Positions 1-8,030 are shown, counted from the first letter of the stretch. The stretch: 23,371 nucleotides of DNA from JAMXLO01 sp035511435 (GCA_035511435.1 DATKFJ010000226.1:1-23371), one strand, 5' to 3'. Translations and numbers: made by a program. The notes: a model not told the origin generated them from the letters alone.

Positions 1-984
1 GCCGGCATCGGCCCGGAGATCATCGTCAAGGCGTGCCGCCGTCTGAAGCCTCGCATCGATGCCGGCGGCCTGCGCCTGTTGGTAATCGGCCACCGGTCCG
101 CACTGCACGCCGCGCGCGAACTGCTGCACGAAACGCTGGAATTCCCCGAAACCGACAATGCACCGCTGGGCTTCCTCGCCGCCGGCGCGGAATCCGGAAC
201 AATCCGCTTCGGCGAGATCGCGCCGGAGGCCGGCCGCTTCGCCTACCTCGCGATGGAACGCGCCGTCGAACTCGCCATGGCCGGCCGCATCGACGCCATC
301 GTCACCGCGCCGCTCAACAAGGAAGCGCTGAACCTCGCGGGCTACCACTACGCCGGGCACACCGACATGCTGTCGGCGCTGACCGGAACCCCCGGTTCGA
401 TCATGCTGCTTGCGCACGGCGACATGCGCGTGGGGCACGTCACCACCCATGTCGCGCTGGCCGATGTGCCGCGGCTGCTGACGCCCGAACGCCTGCGCCG
501 CACCATCGACGCGACATATCAGGCGGTCCGCGACCTCGGCATTCCGCATCCCCGCGTCGCGGTCGCCGCGCTCAATCCGCATGCCGGCGAGGGCGGCCTG
601 TTCGGTCGCCAGGACATCGAGATTACCGCTCCCGTCGTGCAGCAATGCCGCTCCGAGGGGCTGGACGTGACCGGCCCGGTCCCCGGCGACACGGTGTTCG
701 TCAAGTTGCGCGCGCGGCAATTCGACGCCGTGGTGGCGATGTATCACGATCAGGGTCACATACCGGTGAAGCTGCTGGGCTTCGATGTCGACCCTGCGAC
801 CGGGACATGGCGCGCCCTGTCAGGCGTGAACATCACTCTGGGGCTGCCGGTGATCCGCACCTCGGTCGATCACGGCACCGCGTTCGACATCGCCGGCAAG
901 GGCATCGCGAACGAAGAAAGCCTGATCGAGGCGATTGACTACGCCGAACGCCTGGCCGCGACACGGCGCGCCAAGGCCGCCTAG
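1..984 (+). CDS. pdxA2: PdxA2-type D-threonate/D-erythronate 4-phosphate dehydrogenase, 5' end missing
   Basis: The frame is open from base 1 and its first residues, AGIGPEI, are the N-terminal motif of the PdxA family, so only a few codons lie outside the window; 327 residues are visible. Family motifs follow in order: VTAPLNKEAL, the metal/substrate loop GHTDML, GHVTTHVALADVP, NPHAGEGGLFG, YHDQGHIPVKLLGF and SVDHGTAFDIAGKG. The histidines and the HDQ aspartate that bind the divalent metal and the phosphate are present. PdxA enzymes oxidise 4-phospho-hydroxy acids with NAD(P) and then decarboxylate them. The NKEAL and QGHIPVKLLGF wording matches the PdxA2 branch (four-carbon acid sugar catabolism) better than vitamin-B6 PdxA, whose equivalent reads closer to QGLPVLKY. 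PdxA2 usually sits beside a DUF1537 kinase, which would lie upstream of this window. About 14 residues (DVDPATGTWRALSG) are inserted between LLGF and GVNITLGLP. Family certain; substrate inferred. Confidence 0.9.
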   Translation, partial: AGIGPEIIVKACRRLKPRIDAGGLRLLVIGHRSALHAARELLHETLEFPETDNAPLGFLAAGAESGTIRFGEIAPEAGRFAYLAMERAVELAMAGRIDAIVTAPLNKEALNLAGYHYAGHTDMLSALTGTPGSIMLLAHGDMRVGHVTTHVALADVPRLLTPERLRRTIDATYQAVRDLGIPHPRVAVAALNPHAGEGGLFGRQDIEITAPVVQQCRSEGLDVTGPVPGDTVFVKLRARQFDAVVAMYHDQGHIPVKLLGFDVDPATGTWRALSGVNITLGLPVIRTSVDHGTAFDIAGKGIANEESLIEAIDYAERLAATRRAKAA

Positions 985-1019
985 ATCCGCCCCTGGTCAT
1001 CGCGGGTTCCGTAACGGCC

Positions 1020-1087
1020 GGTGTTGCGCATACCCCGGTGTGGCGCATGCCCCGATGTGGCGCATGCCCCGGTGTGGCGATCGGCCC
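1020..1087. repeat. 17-bp tandem repeat, about four copies
   Basis: Units start at 1020, 1037, 1054 and 1071 and read ggtgttgcgcatacccc, ggtgtggcgcatgcccc, gatgtggcgcatgcccc and a diverged last copy. The array fills much of the 197-bp gap between the pdxA2 stop and the convergent YqjE-like gene. No stable terminator is seen in this gap. The word gtggcgca recurs in the array at 18713-18768. Confidence 0.85.
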
Positions 1088-1181
1088 CCGGCGTCGCGAT
1101 CGGCATCGTCGCCCGCGGCGACTTCCGCGGGCTGGAACAGGATCGGCTGGACGAGGAGACCGGGATTTGGGAACGGATGCG

Positions 1182-1580
1182 CTAACGGGAGCGCGGGCGC
1201 CTCAGCAGGTTCGACAGTAGACGCACGGCCTGAAAAATCAGCGACGAGACAGCGATCGAGCTGACAGCGCTTTCCACCGCCCGTTGACGTACCGCCAACG
1301 CTTCCAGCTCAACGCGGCCAGGCGCCGACCGGGTCGCCAGGAACGCCAACACCATCGCCAGCACGAAGTCCGCACCACCCAGGATCAACGCGGCATACTC
1401 GTCCCGCAAGGTCTGCCGGATCCAGTACCAGGCGGCGAGGTGAACGAATATCACCGCACCAATCAGGAAACCCATGGCGATCATGCCGAATGCGGCACGG
1501 ATCACGGTGCGCTGCGCTCGCTGGCGGAGGCGAAGACCTTCCGCCTCCGCCGCGATGCGTGCCAGACGGAAGGTTCGCAT
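1182..1580 (-). CDS. YqjE-like (phage-holin superfamily) two-helix membrane protein
   Basis: This 132-residue protein has a basic, amphipathic N-terminus, then two hydrophobic segments at about residues 28-55 and 62-82 joined by a short loop containing WYWIRQTLRDEY, and a basic, mostly helical tail. The size and two-helix layout fit the YqjE/DUF1469 holin-superfamily proteins. It lies only 3 bp downstream of the YqjD-like gene in the same orientation, which matches the yqjD-yqjE pairing known from enterobacteria. Its function is unknown beyond likely inner-membrane association. The family call rests on topology and neighbour, because the sequence itself has few diagnostic residues. The gene is convergent with pdxA2. 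Confidence 0.6.
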   Translation of the reverse strand: MRTFRLARIAAEAEGLRLRQRAQRTVIRAAFGMIAMGFLIGAVIFVHLAAWYWIRQTLRDEYAALILGGADFVLAMVLAFLATRSAPGRVELEALAVRQRAVESAVSSIAVSSLIFQAVRLLSNLLRRPRSR

Positions 1581-1583
1581 GGA

Positions 1584-1856
1584 TTATCGCAGCACGCGGC
1601 CCAGTGCGTAGCCGACCCCTGCCGCGATCAGGATCGCCAGCAGCGGTTGCTCACGGACCTTACCCGACACCGTCTCGGCCTGCCCGCGTACCGCATCGGC
1701 CGCGCCATACATGGCGGCCTCGGCACGGCCAGCCGCATCGGCAACCGCCGGTGTCACCCGATCCTTCATCAGCGCCTCGACCTGCGCGCGCAGCCGGGCG
1801 ATCTGGGTCGTCGTATCTTCCACTTTACTGGTTGCGCTCTCGGTAAAGCTTGACAT
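1584..1856 (-). CDS. YqjD/ElaB/DUF883-like membrane-anchored protein
   Basis: The 90-residue product has a long hydrophilic, alanine-rich helix (residues about 8-68), with regularly spaced E, K and R suggesting a coiled coil. A single C-terminal membrane segment, PLLAILIAAGVGYALGRVLR, ends the protein. A C-terminal glycine-containing anchor of the AAGVGxxLG type is the hallmark of the YqjD/ElaB/DUF883 family, whose E. coli members associate with ribosomes and the inner membrane in stationary phase. The start is supported by an AGAGGA stretch just upstream (plus-strand 1867-1872). It is the first gene of a two-gene unit with the YqjE-like protein. A role in stationary phase or stress is family knowledge and is not shown here. 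Confidence 0.75.
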   Translation of the reverse strand: MSSFTESATSKVEDTTTQIARLRAQVEALMKDRVTPAVADAAGRAEAAMYGAADAVRGQAETVSGKVREQPLLAILIAAGVGYALGRVLR

Positions 1857-2009
1857 GGCTCGTCATTCCTCTGCTTCCATCGGGTTCCCCCTACAGGGGC
1901 GTCCACGATCACCGGGACTGATAGATACATACGGGGATCGAGCACATGGCACGCTGCACTCTTGCGCGAGCCAATGCGAAATTGAATCGGGCGAACCCTG
2001 CGTCAGTGC

Positions 2010-4814
2010 CTACGCGACCGGTTCGGGCTCCGCCAACGCAACCGTCGGCCGCAGCTTGTCGGCCATCGTCCGCAACAGTTCGGGCACCGCCGCTCCAGGC
2101 ACTGCGGGGCTGAAAAAATAGCCCTGGACCTCGTTGCAGCCAGCTTGCGCGAGCGCATCGAGCTGTTCGCGTGTCTCCACCCCCTCGGCCGTGGTCGCCA
2201 TGCCCAGGTCGCAGCCAAGCGTGGTCACCGCTCGCACGATCGCAATGCAATCCTTCTTGGTGCACAGATCGCGAACAAACGTTTGATCGATCTTGATCCG
2301 GTCAAACGGAAAGCGCCGTAGATAGCTCAACGATGAATAGCCGGTGCCGAAATCGTCCATCGCGATCCGCACGCCAAGTTCCTGGAACTGGCGCAGGATC
2401 GCCAGGGTCGCATCGGTGTCTTGCAGCATGACGGTTTCGGTGATCTCCAGCTCCAGCCGATCCGACCGCAGGCCGGATTCTTCCAACGCCTGGACGACCG
2501 CGGCCACCAGGTTCCGGCTCTTGAACTGCACCGGCGACAGGTTCACCGCAATCCGCATGTTGCCTGGCCAGCTCACCGCGGCGGCGCAGGCCTCGCCCAG
2601 CACCCACTCGCCAATCGGCACGATCAGGCCGATCTCTTCAGCCAGCGGGATGAACTGAATGGGCGGAATCAACCCCCGTTCCGGATGACGCCAGCGCAGC
2701 AGGGCCTCGAAGCCACTCACCGCTTTCGTCCGCAGATCGATCTGCGGCTGATAGAACAATTCAAGCTGGCCGGCGCGTACCGCGTGGCGCAGATCGAGTT
2801 CCAGCAGGCGGCGCGCCTGCATCTGCGCATCCATCTCGGCATGGAACAGGCGGCAGATGCCGCGGCCGTCTAACTTCGCGCGACACAGCGCAAGATCGGC
2901 ACTTCTCAGCAGTTGGTCGGGATCCATCCCGTCCTGCGGCGCGAAGGCAATGCCGATGCTGGTGCCGATGACGATCTGGTGCCCGGCGACCTGGAATGGC
3001 GTCCCCAGCAGGTTGATCAGCCGTTGCGCGGATCGCGTGGCGTCGGTCGGACTTTCGAGCTCGGTCTGCACGATGGCGAATTCATCGCCGCCAAGCCGCG
3101 CAACCATATCGATATCGCGTGACTGGCCTACCAGACGCGCCGCCACAGCCTTCAGCAGCGCATCGCCGATCGGATGGCCAAGTGTGTCGTTGACCGCCTT
3201 GAATTGATCGAGATCGAGGCACAGCAGCGCCAGACCCTTCCCACGCCGCGCCCGCACCACAGCCTGTTCGAGCCTCTCGCGGAACAGCACGCGGTTCGGC
3301 AGATCGGTCAACGCATCGTGGTTCGCCATATGGGTGATCTGGGCTTCGGCCTTGCGGCGTTCGGTGATATCCTCATAGGTGCTGAGCCAACCAGCCGCCA
3401 TAGGCTGATGTGTGATCATCAGCGTGCGGCCATTCGCAAGCTCCCAGTGCAGCGTTGCCCGTGATCGCGCAGCGACCAGCTCGCTTCGCCGTCCGTTCAA
3501 TGCGTTCATGCCGGCCCGTTTGATGGCTCCCGCCGCAATGATCTGCTGGGCCACTTCATCATAGGTCATGCCGGGAACGATGGCGCCGTCAGGCAGGTCG
3601 AACAGCTCGCTGAAACGACGGTTCGCCACCACGATCCTGCTCGCATCGTCAAACATGCAAAGACCATGACCCATGTTGTTCAGCGCGGTGTCCAACAGCA
3701 CCGCTTGTGCTCGCAGTTCATCCGCCGCCCGCTCCCGTTCCTGCGACAGCGTCAGTTCCGATTCGGCGATCGCCAGTGACGCTTCCGCCTCGAGCTGCGC
3801 GGCGTTGGCTGCGTGCAATCTTTCATAGCTGCGCAGGTGGCGAATACCCAGCAGCACGATCGCTGCGATCACCAGCTCCAGCAGCGCGGCACCGCCGATC
3901 AGCGTCAGCTTCGCGGAACGCCAGCCCGCGAGCGCGGATTGGACGGTGTCGGTCGCAACGACGATCAGTGGGAAATGCGCCGTTCGCTGCGGCGCGATCA
4001 GCCGGTCCAGACCATCGATCAGGCCAGGTCGCCGAACGATCTGGCCACTTCTCGCAGCGACCAGGCGTTCGAAAGTGCCAGGTGCACCATACGGGCGCCC
4101 AACGTCCGCCTCGCGATGAGGATTGCGGGCCAGCATGATCCCGTCGTCTCGATAAAGCGCGAACGTCGCATCGTCGCTCACCATGATCCGGGAAAACAGC
4201 GCCTCAAAATAACTCAGCCGAATCCCACTGCCGACGATGCCGATGAATTGCCCGTCGGCACCGATGAACCGACGGCCATAAAAAATCACCCACGATCCGT
4301 CGCCACGATTGCGAAATGGCGTGCTGACGACCGACGTGATGCTGGGGTCCTCGTTGAGCGCCCGAAAGTAATCCCTGTCGTGCACATCGATGTCGGGTAC
4401 CGGCCAAAAATGCGAGAGGTTCAAAATTCGGCCATGCCGATCGATCAGCATGAGGACATCCGCGCTGGGCAGTCCGGCGATGCGATCGTTCAGATTCTGG
4501 TTGATCTCCAACGAGGCCATCCGGCTGTCGAATTTTTCCGGCGTGTCGATGCCGAGTTCGCGCATGTGCTCGATCAGCGCGTTCTGCGCGAGCTGAACAG
4601 TCTGGAAACTCCGGTCGATCTCCTCGTCCAGCACCAGCGCGAGGTTCTTCAGGTCCCTCGCGGATTCTTCGACGGCGTCGCGTCGCAGCGAGACAACCAG
4701 CAGCGCCGCGCCGGCCGCCAGCACCAGGCCGATGAACATGCCACCGCACAGCAGCAGGTATCTGACACGGGCGCGGTGGACCAAGGGCGCAAGACCGGCG
4801 ATGTTGAACAGCAT
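2010..4814 (-). CDS. PDC sensor-PAS-GGDEF-EAL cyclic-di-GMP cyclase/phosphodiesterase
   Basis: The chosen start gives 934 residues beginning MLFNIAGLAPLVHR; an in-frame ATG at 4922 would add 36 residues of non-membrane character and has no well-placed ribosome site. Domains in order: TM helix about 18-42; periplasmic PDC/dCache-like sensor about 43-300 with DRDYF and GIVGSGIRLSYFE; TM helix about 302-325; coiled coil 335-372; PAS_7-like domain about 374-485 (NNMGHGLCMFD); GGDEF domain about 490-650; EAL domain about 664-920. The cyclase signature RLGGDEF is intact (575-579), with an inhibitory I-site RDID exactly five residues before it. The phosphodiesterase motifs EALLRW (703-705), NLSPVQF, ETVMLQ, DDFGTGYSS, KIDQTFV and TAEGVET are also present. 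Both activities therefore look possible, and which one dominates cannot be told from sequence. It is probably a single gene, divergent from the lipoprotein at 5098. Confidence 0.93.
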   Translation of the reverse strand: MLFNIAGLAPLVHRARVRYLLLCGGMFIGLVLAAGAALLVVSLRRDAVEESARDLKNLALVLDEEIDRSFQTVQLAQNALIEHMRELGIDTPEKFDSRMASLEINQNLNDRIAGLPSADVLMLIDRHGRILNLSHFWPVPDIDVHDRDYFRALNEDPSITSVVSTPFRNRGDGSWVIFYGRRFIGADGQFIGIVGSGIRLSYFEALFSRIMVSDDATFALYRDDGIMLARNPHREADVGRPYGAPGTFERLVAARSGQIVRRPGLIDGLDRLIAPQRTAHFPLIVVATDTVQSALAGWRSAKLTLIGGAALLELVIAAIVLLGIRHLRSYERLHAANAAQLEAEASLAIAESELTLSQERERAADELRAQAVLLDTALNNMGHGLCMFDDASRIVVANRRFSELFDLPDGAIVPGMTYDEVAQQIIAAGAIKRAGMNALNGRRSELVAARSRATLHWELANGRTLMITHQPMAAGWLSTYEDITERRKAEAQITHMANHDALTDLPNRVLFRERLEQAVVRARRGKGLALLCLDLDQFKAVNDTLGHPIGDALLKAVAARLVGQSRDIDMVARLGGDEFAIVQTELESPTDATRSAQRLINLLGTPFQVAGHQIVIGTSIGIAFAPQDGMDPDQLLRSADLALCRAKLDGRGICRLFHAEMDAQMQARRLLELDLRHAVRAGQLELFYQPQIDLRTKAVSGFEALLRWRHPERGLIPPIQFIPLAEEIGLIVPIGEWVLGEACAAAVSWPGNMRIAVNLSPVQFKSRNLVAAVVQALEESGLRSDRLELEITETVMLQDTDATLAILRQFQELGVRIAMDDFGTGYSSLSYLRRFPFDRIKIDQTFVRDLCTKKDCIAIVRAVTTLGCDLGMATTAEGVETREQLDALAQAGCNEVQGYFFSPAVPGAAVPELLRTMADKLRPTVALAEPEPVA

Positions 4815-5013
4815 TGGCGCGGTCCGTTGTGAAGCGACGACATTTGCCGGGAAACCTCTGAAATCGCAGTTAACGAAGCCCCGGAGCGGTTGCCGCGAAG
4901 CCTCGCCCGCCGGCACCGCCATCCGCGGTTCGCCGCCGTGCGCCTCCGGTGGGTGGCATCACGTCTTCGTTCGCCCGGATGTAACCGCACGGCGGGCGTA
5001 TCAATTTCAGTGT

Positions 5014-5036
5014 GTCAGTTCTGATCCGTAACTGAC
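5014..5036. promoter_or_regulatory. Perfect 7-bp inverted repeat, operator-like
   Basis: GTCAGTT and AACTGAC flank a 9-bp spacer (5021-5029) in the gap between the divergent GGDEF/EAL gene and the lipoprotein gene, about 60 bp before the lipoprotein start. Further TCAG/CTGA half-sites lie on both sides (TTTCAG at 5005, CTGACG at 5036). The size fits a dimeric transcription-factor site. The regulator is unknown and no -10/-35 pair could be assigned with confidence. Confidence 0.4.
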
Positions 5037-5097
5037 TGACGCGCACCGTGCCGCCGCTGGCGGGGCGCTGCCGGCGTCGCTTTTCAAGGAACAACCA

Positions 5098-5571
5098 ATG
5101 ATTAAAGTCCGCAACATCGCCGCTCTACTGGCCATTTCCAGCGTTGCAGCGTTGGCTGCCTGCTCGGGCAACAGCAACAGCCAGCCAAGCCGCATCAGCT
5201 ATGCCGCGCCACAGCCGCCGGCAGTTTCGCCGAACCTGATCGCGCAGGTGCAGACGCGTCTGCAACAGGCAGGCACCTACAATGGCAATGTCGACGGCCT
5301 GTGGGGCCCCGCCACGGAGGCCGCGGTTCGCAACTACCAGCAGCAGCACAGCCTGAATGCGACCGGCCAGTTGGACGTGCCAACGCTCGCGGCGCTCGAC
5401 GTGGGCAGCGCCAGCAAGACCTATGGGAACGCTCAACCGGCCGTCACGACGCAACCGACCACGAACCCGCAGCCGAACAGTCAGACCTACGGCAGCAATT
5501 ACAACCCGCCGGCCGCAACCGATACGTCGAACACTATGGCGACCCCGCCAGCCGCCAACCCGACGCACTGA
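5098..5571 (+). CDS. Peptidoglycan-binding (PG_binding_1) lipoprotein
   Basis: This 157-residue protein has a lipoprotein signal peptide, MIKVRNIAALLAISSVAALAAC in outline: basic start, hydrophobic core and lipobox LAAC with the acylated cysteine at residue 22. Residues about 49-101 form one PG_binding_1 domain, recognisable from VQTRLQQAGTYNGNVDGLWG followed by PATEAAVRNYQQ and the LDVPTLAAL ending. The C-terminal third is low-complexity, rich in T, N, Q, P and S, and probably unstructured. It has no catalytic domain, so it probably tethers the outer or inner membrane to peptidoglycan. An AAGGA site at 5085-5089 supports the start. It appears monocistronic, ending before the inverted repeat at 5597-5662. 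Confidence 0.88.
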   Translation: MIKVRNIAALLAISSVAALAACSGNSNSQPSRISYAAPQPPAVSPNLIAQVQTRLQQAGTYNGNVDGLWGPATEAAVRNYQQQHSLNATGQLDVPTLAALDVGSASKTYGNAQPAVTTQPTTNPQPNSQTYGSNYNPPAATDTSNTMATPPAANPTH

Positions 5572-5596
5572 TCGCAGCCCGCGCGATGCATTCCGT

Positions 5597-5662
5597 GCGA
5601 GCCGAGGCCCTGTGAGCCGAGGCCCTCCGTGTGAGCCGAAGCATTATCCGGCCTCGGCTCGC
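5597..5662. terminator. Short direct repeats plus 13-bp inverted repeat between convergent genes
   Basis: The word gagccgaggccct occurs at 5599 and 5614, with a partial third copy (gagccga) at 5633. gcgagccgaggcc (5597-5609) is the perfect reverse complement of ggcctcggctcgc (5650-5662). The second repeat copy could pair with the same right arm, giving alternative hairpins with a shorter loop. It lies between the convergent lipoprotein and MFS genes, so a bidirectional terminator is plausible. There is no T-tract, so rho-independent termination is uncertain. Confidence 0.5.
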
Positions 5663-5695
5663 CGGTGCGTCAGGGCGTGCGGTATTTGCCCTCGC

Positions 5696-6940
5696 CTACT
5701 CGGCTGCCGGCTGCTCCAGACTAAGCAGTGAACGCCCGCGCGTTTCCGGCAGCATCAGCAACGCCACGATCATCACGCCATACGCGGCTATGCTGAACAA
5801 TGCGATTGCCAACGTCAGCCCCAGACGCACGGCAAGAAATCCCACCATCGCCGGAAACAGCGCGCCGATGCCGCGACCTGCATTGTAGCAGAAGCCCTGC
5901 CCGGTGCCCCGCACCGCCGTCGGGTAAAGCTCGGTCATGAACGAGCCCATCGGCGAGAACATGATCAGCGAGACATACCCAAGCAGGAAACCGACCGGCA
6001 GAAACCACGCGTTGCTCAGTGGCGCGAACAGATAGACCATGGTCAGAACGACCGAGCCGATCGCGGACAGCATGAAGGTGCTCTTCCGTCCGAGCGCGTC
6101 GGCGAGATAAGCGCCGGTGAGGAAGCCGAAAAACGCGCCGAGGATCAGCACCAGCGTGTAGCCGCCGGTACCGACGGCCGAGATGCCGCGCACCGTCTTC
6201 AGATAGGTCGGCAGCCAGACGGTCAGTGCGTAGCTGCCGCCCTGCGCGCCGGCAACCATCATGGCAACACGCCACGTGGTGGATCGGTACGGCGGTTTCA
6301 GCACCGAGAATATGTGCATGACCCCGCCGGGCGCCTCCCGATTGCGTCGGATCTCCGGTTCCTGCACAAACCGGCGAATCCAGAACACCAGCACCGCGGG
6401 GGCCAGCCCGATCCAGAACAGGCTGCGCCAGGCATATTCTTCCGGCAGCACTGCAATCAGCAAAGTGTACAGGATCGCCGCCGCGCCCCAGCCGATCGAC
6501 CAGCCGGTCTGCACCAGGCCGACCGCTCGCCCGCGGTAGCGATCCTGGATCACTTCGCCCATCAGTACCGCGCCGGCCGCCCATTCGCCGCCGAAGCCCA
6601 GGCCCTGCAAGGCGCGAAACAGAAAAAGCTGGTTGAAGTCCTGCGCAAACCCGCACAGGAAGGTGAACACCGCGTACCAAAGGATGGTGAACTGCAGCAC
6701 CCGGACGCGACCCCAGCGATCCGATAGCGCCCCCGCGAGCCAGCCGCCGAACGCCGATACCAGCAAAGTGATGGTGCCAAGTTCACCGGCCTCAGCGGTC
6801 GTGATCTTCCACAGCGCAAGCAGGCTCGGAATCACGAAGGAGAAGATCTGCACGTCGAGTGCATCGAGCGACCAGCCGCCGAAACAGGCGAGCATGGTGC
6901 GGCGCTCGCGGGACGTGAGATCGAAGAGCCAGGAGAACAT
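5696..6940 (-). CDS. MFS transporter, metabolite:H+ symporter type (SHS/NanT-JEN1-like)
   Basis: The chosen ATG gives 414 residues beginning MFSWLFDLTSRERRTML and is preceded by AAAGGACGAAAGG; a start 28 codons upstream would add a short basic tail across the 14-bp repeat. About twelve hydrophobic segments are visible. Diagnostic MFS sequences are WSLDALDVQIFSF in TM1, the loop 2-3 motif GALSDRWGRVR, GFGGEWAAGAVLMGE in TM4-5, loop 8-9 YLADALGRKS, and ELYPTAVRGTGQG in TM10-11. The LDALDVQ and GGEWAAG combination is typical of the sialate/lactate/pyruvate and aromatic-acid H+ symporter branches. The substrate is probably a small organic acid, but cannot be fixed. No catabolic gene is adjacent in the same orientation, so context does not help. 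Confidence 0.85.
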   Translation of the reverse strand: MFSWLFDLTSRERRTMLACFGGWSLDALDVQIFSFVIPSLLALWKITTAEAGELGTITLLVSAFGGWLAGALSDRWGRVRVLQFTILWYAVFTFLCGFAQDFNQLFLFRALQGLGFGGEWAAGAVLMGEVIQDRYRGRAVGLVQTGWSIGWGAAAILYTLLIAVLPEEYAWRSLFWIGLAPAVLVFWIRRFVQEPEIRRNREAPGGVMHIFSVLKPPYRSTTWRVAMMVAGAQGGSYALTVWLPTYLKTVRGISAVGTGGYTLVLILGAFFGFLTGAYLADALGRKSTFMLSAIGSVVLTMVYLFAPLSNAWFLPVGFLLGYVSLIMFSPMGSFMTELYPTAVRGTGQGFCYNAGRGIGALFPAMVGFLAVRLGLTLAIALFSIAAYGVMIVALLMLPETRGRSLLSLEQPAAE

Positions 6941-6977
6941 GACCTTTCGTCCTTTGCTTGTCGTGCGCCGCATTTGG

Positions 6978-7005
6978 CCAGCGGTCGGATCCCAGCGGTC
7001 GGATA
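6978..7005. repeat. 14-bp tandem duplication
   Basis: ccagcggtcggatc (6978-6991) is followed directly by ccagcggtcggata (6992-7005). It lies in the 5' region of the MFS gene, about 40-65 bp upstream of its start. The rest of the gap to 7164 shows no gene or clear signal. Confidence 0.75.
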
Positions 7006-7164
7006 GACGCCGTGGAGGCTGCAATATCGTGGGTGCCGAAGCAAGTAATGCTCCACGCGGGAGGCATGCATGTGCCTACGCGTGCAGCGACATTCCGACT
7101 TGCTGCGCGGGATGGCGATATGGTCCGCGTCGGGGTTCCGGGCGGCCTTCGACTGCCCGTGTCT

Positions 7165-7743
7165 CTACCTGCGTCCGCTGCTGTGCCAGATCACGAATCG
7201 GTCCGCATTGCCGTAAGCTTCGTGCTCTACCGCGTTGCTGTCCGCGACGTAGCGCGCAGCGAAACCGTCGACGCCCCAGCGGCGATACTGCATGACGTGC
7301 GTCAGCTCATGTGCCCATAGCTTCAGGTCGGTCTGCGCGTCGGTCTCGTGGTTGAAGACCACCACGTCCCCGAGTGTGATCGCCGCGACATCGCCATACT
7401 GAAACGCGAGCGCCGGCATCGCCAGGTCGGTGATCGCACCGGTGCGGAAACGCACCTCGCGCAACAAATCGGGCGGAAAGTAGCCGATAAGGCCCGCAAC
7501 GATCTGCCGCGGCACCGGCTGTGTGCCGGCCGTCATGGTTTCGCGTCGCGATTCGGTGATCCATTGTGCCAGTAACTGCGCCGCCAGCTCCTGCATGTCC
7601 TGGCCCAGCACCACACTGGCCGGCGCATACACCCCATGCCCGCGCGCCGGGGCGGCGGCGCCCACCAGCCCAGCGGTCAGAACAAGAAAAACGGCGCGAC
7701 GGCGGGTCACGCCGGGACGCTGTTCCGGGTGACCCGCCGTCAT
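7165..7743 (-). CDS. DUF4157-like secreted HExxH protein
   Basis: From the ATG at 7743 the product has 192 residues. The N-terminus carries TRRRAVFLVLTAGLVGAAAP followed by ARG, which reads as an export signal and possibly a Tat-type one because of the three arginines (only partly like the canonical motif). The mature part contains LWAHELTHVMQYRRWGVDGF, so HELTH at residues 145-149 is a zinc-binding HExxH motif. Downstream, AVEHEAY supplies acidic candidates for a third ligand. DUF4157 domains of this kind occur in toxins and in orphan secreted proteins, and proteolysis is unproven. The ribosome site is weak. A start 24 codons further up is possible but would overlap the small membrane gene. 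It lies just downstream of the 26-residue peptide gene and may be co-transcribed. Confidence 0.75.
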   Translation of the reverse strand: MTAGHPEQRPGVTRRRAVFLVLTAGLVGAAAPARGHGVYAPASVVLGQDMQELAAQLLAQWITESRRETMTAGTQPVPRQIVAGLIGYFPPDLLREVRFRTGAITDLAMPALAFQYGDVAAITLGDVVVFNHETDAQTDLKLWAHELTHVMQYRRWGVDGFAARYVADSNAVEHEAYGNADRFVIWHSSGRR

Positions 7744-7754
7744 GACCGAGGCGG

Positions 7755-7835
7755 TCAAATCACGTGGAAAAGATAGAGTATGATAATGATCGGGAGCGGA
7801 ATGCCAACTGCCCAAAGCAATATGCCGCGCATCAT
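7755..7835 (-). CDS. 26-residue single-pass membrane peptide
   Basis: The frame encodes MMRGILLWAVGIPLPIIIIL followed by YLFHVI. It is nearly all hydrophobic, with a central GIPLP, and resembles the tiny conserved proteobacterial peptides with an LLW-x-GIP-xPIIxxLYLF pattern. GAGG about 9 bases before the ATG supports this start; an in-frame ATG at 7877 would add 14 polar residues but has no ribosome site. It ends 11 bp before the DUF4157-like start, so the two may form an operon. Function unknown. It is easily missed because of its length. Confidence 0.6.
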   Translation of the reverse strand: MMRGILLWAVGIPLPIIIILYLFHVI

Positions 7836-7878
7836 GAGACCTCGATCGCCAGTGGGATCGTCAGTAGCAATCGACATA

Positions 7879-7897
7879 CCATGCAAATAATGCATGG
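7879..7897. promoter_or_regulatory. 19-bp palindrome upstream of the membrane peptide gene
   Basis: CCATGCA (7879-7885) and TGCATGG (7891-7897) are perfect inverted arms around AATAA. It is centred about 50 bp upstream of the peptide's start codon, within an A/T-richer patch than its surroundings. This fits an operator for the peptide/DUF4157 unit, but the factor is unknown. Confidence 0.4.
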
Positions 7898-7962
7898 CAG
7901 TTCGATGGCAGATCGCATCACGCTTCAGTGCCCGGCACGCCATACGTTCACGTACACGCGTG

Positions 7963-7998
7963 CGGCGGACGCCCCGTGCTCGCGTGCGGCGTCCGCCG
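7963..7998 (-). terminator. 11-bp-stem hairpin downstream of btuB
   Basis: cggcggacgcc (7963-7973) and ggcgtccgccg (7988-7998) are perfect inverted repeats with a 14-base loop, 33 bases past the btuB stop. There is no T-run, so it may act as a processing or RNA-stability hairpin or with Rho. Confidence 0.5.
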
Positions 7999-8030
7999 AC
8001 GGCGACGCGAAATTGGCGGGGCTGATCCGC

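Noticed and set aside
33..938. A 301-codon frame overlapping pdxA2
   Set aside because: Arginine-rich shadow translation without motifs; the overlapping frame has the full PdxA signature.
3813..4832. A 339-codon plus-strand frame
   Set aside because: It is antisense to the PDC sensor region of the GGDEF/EAL gene, which has clear domain motifs.
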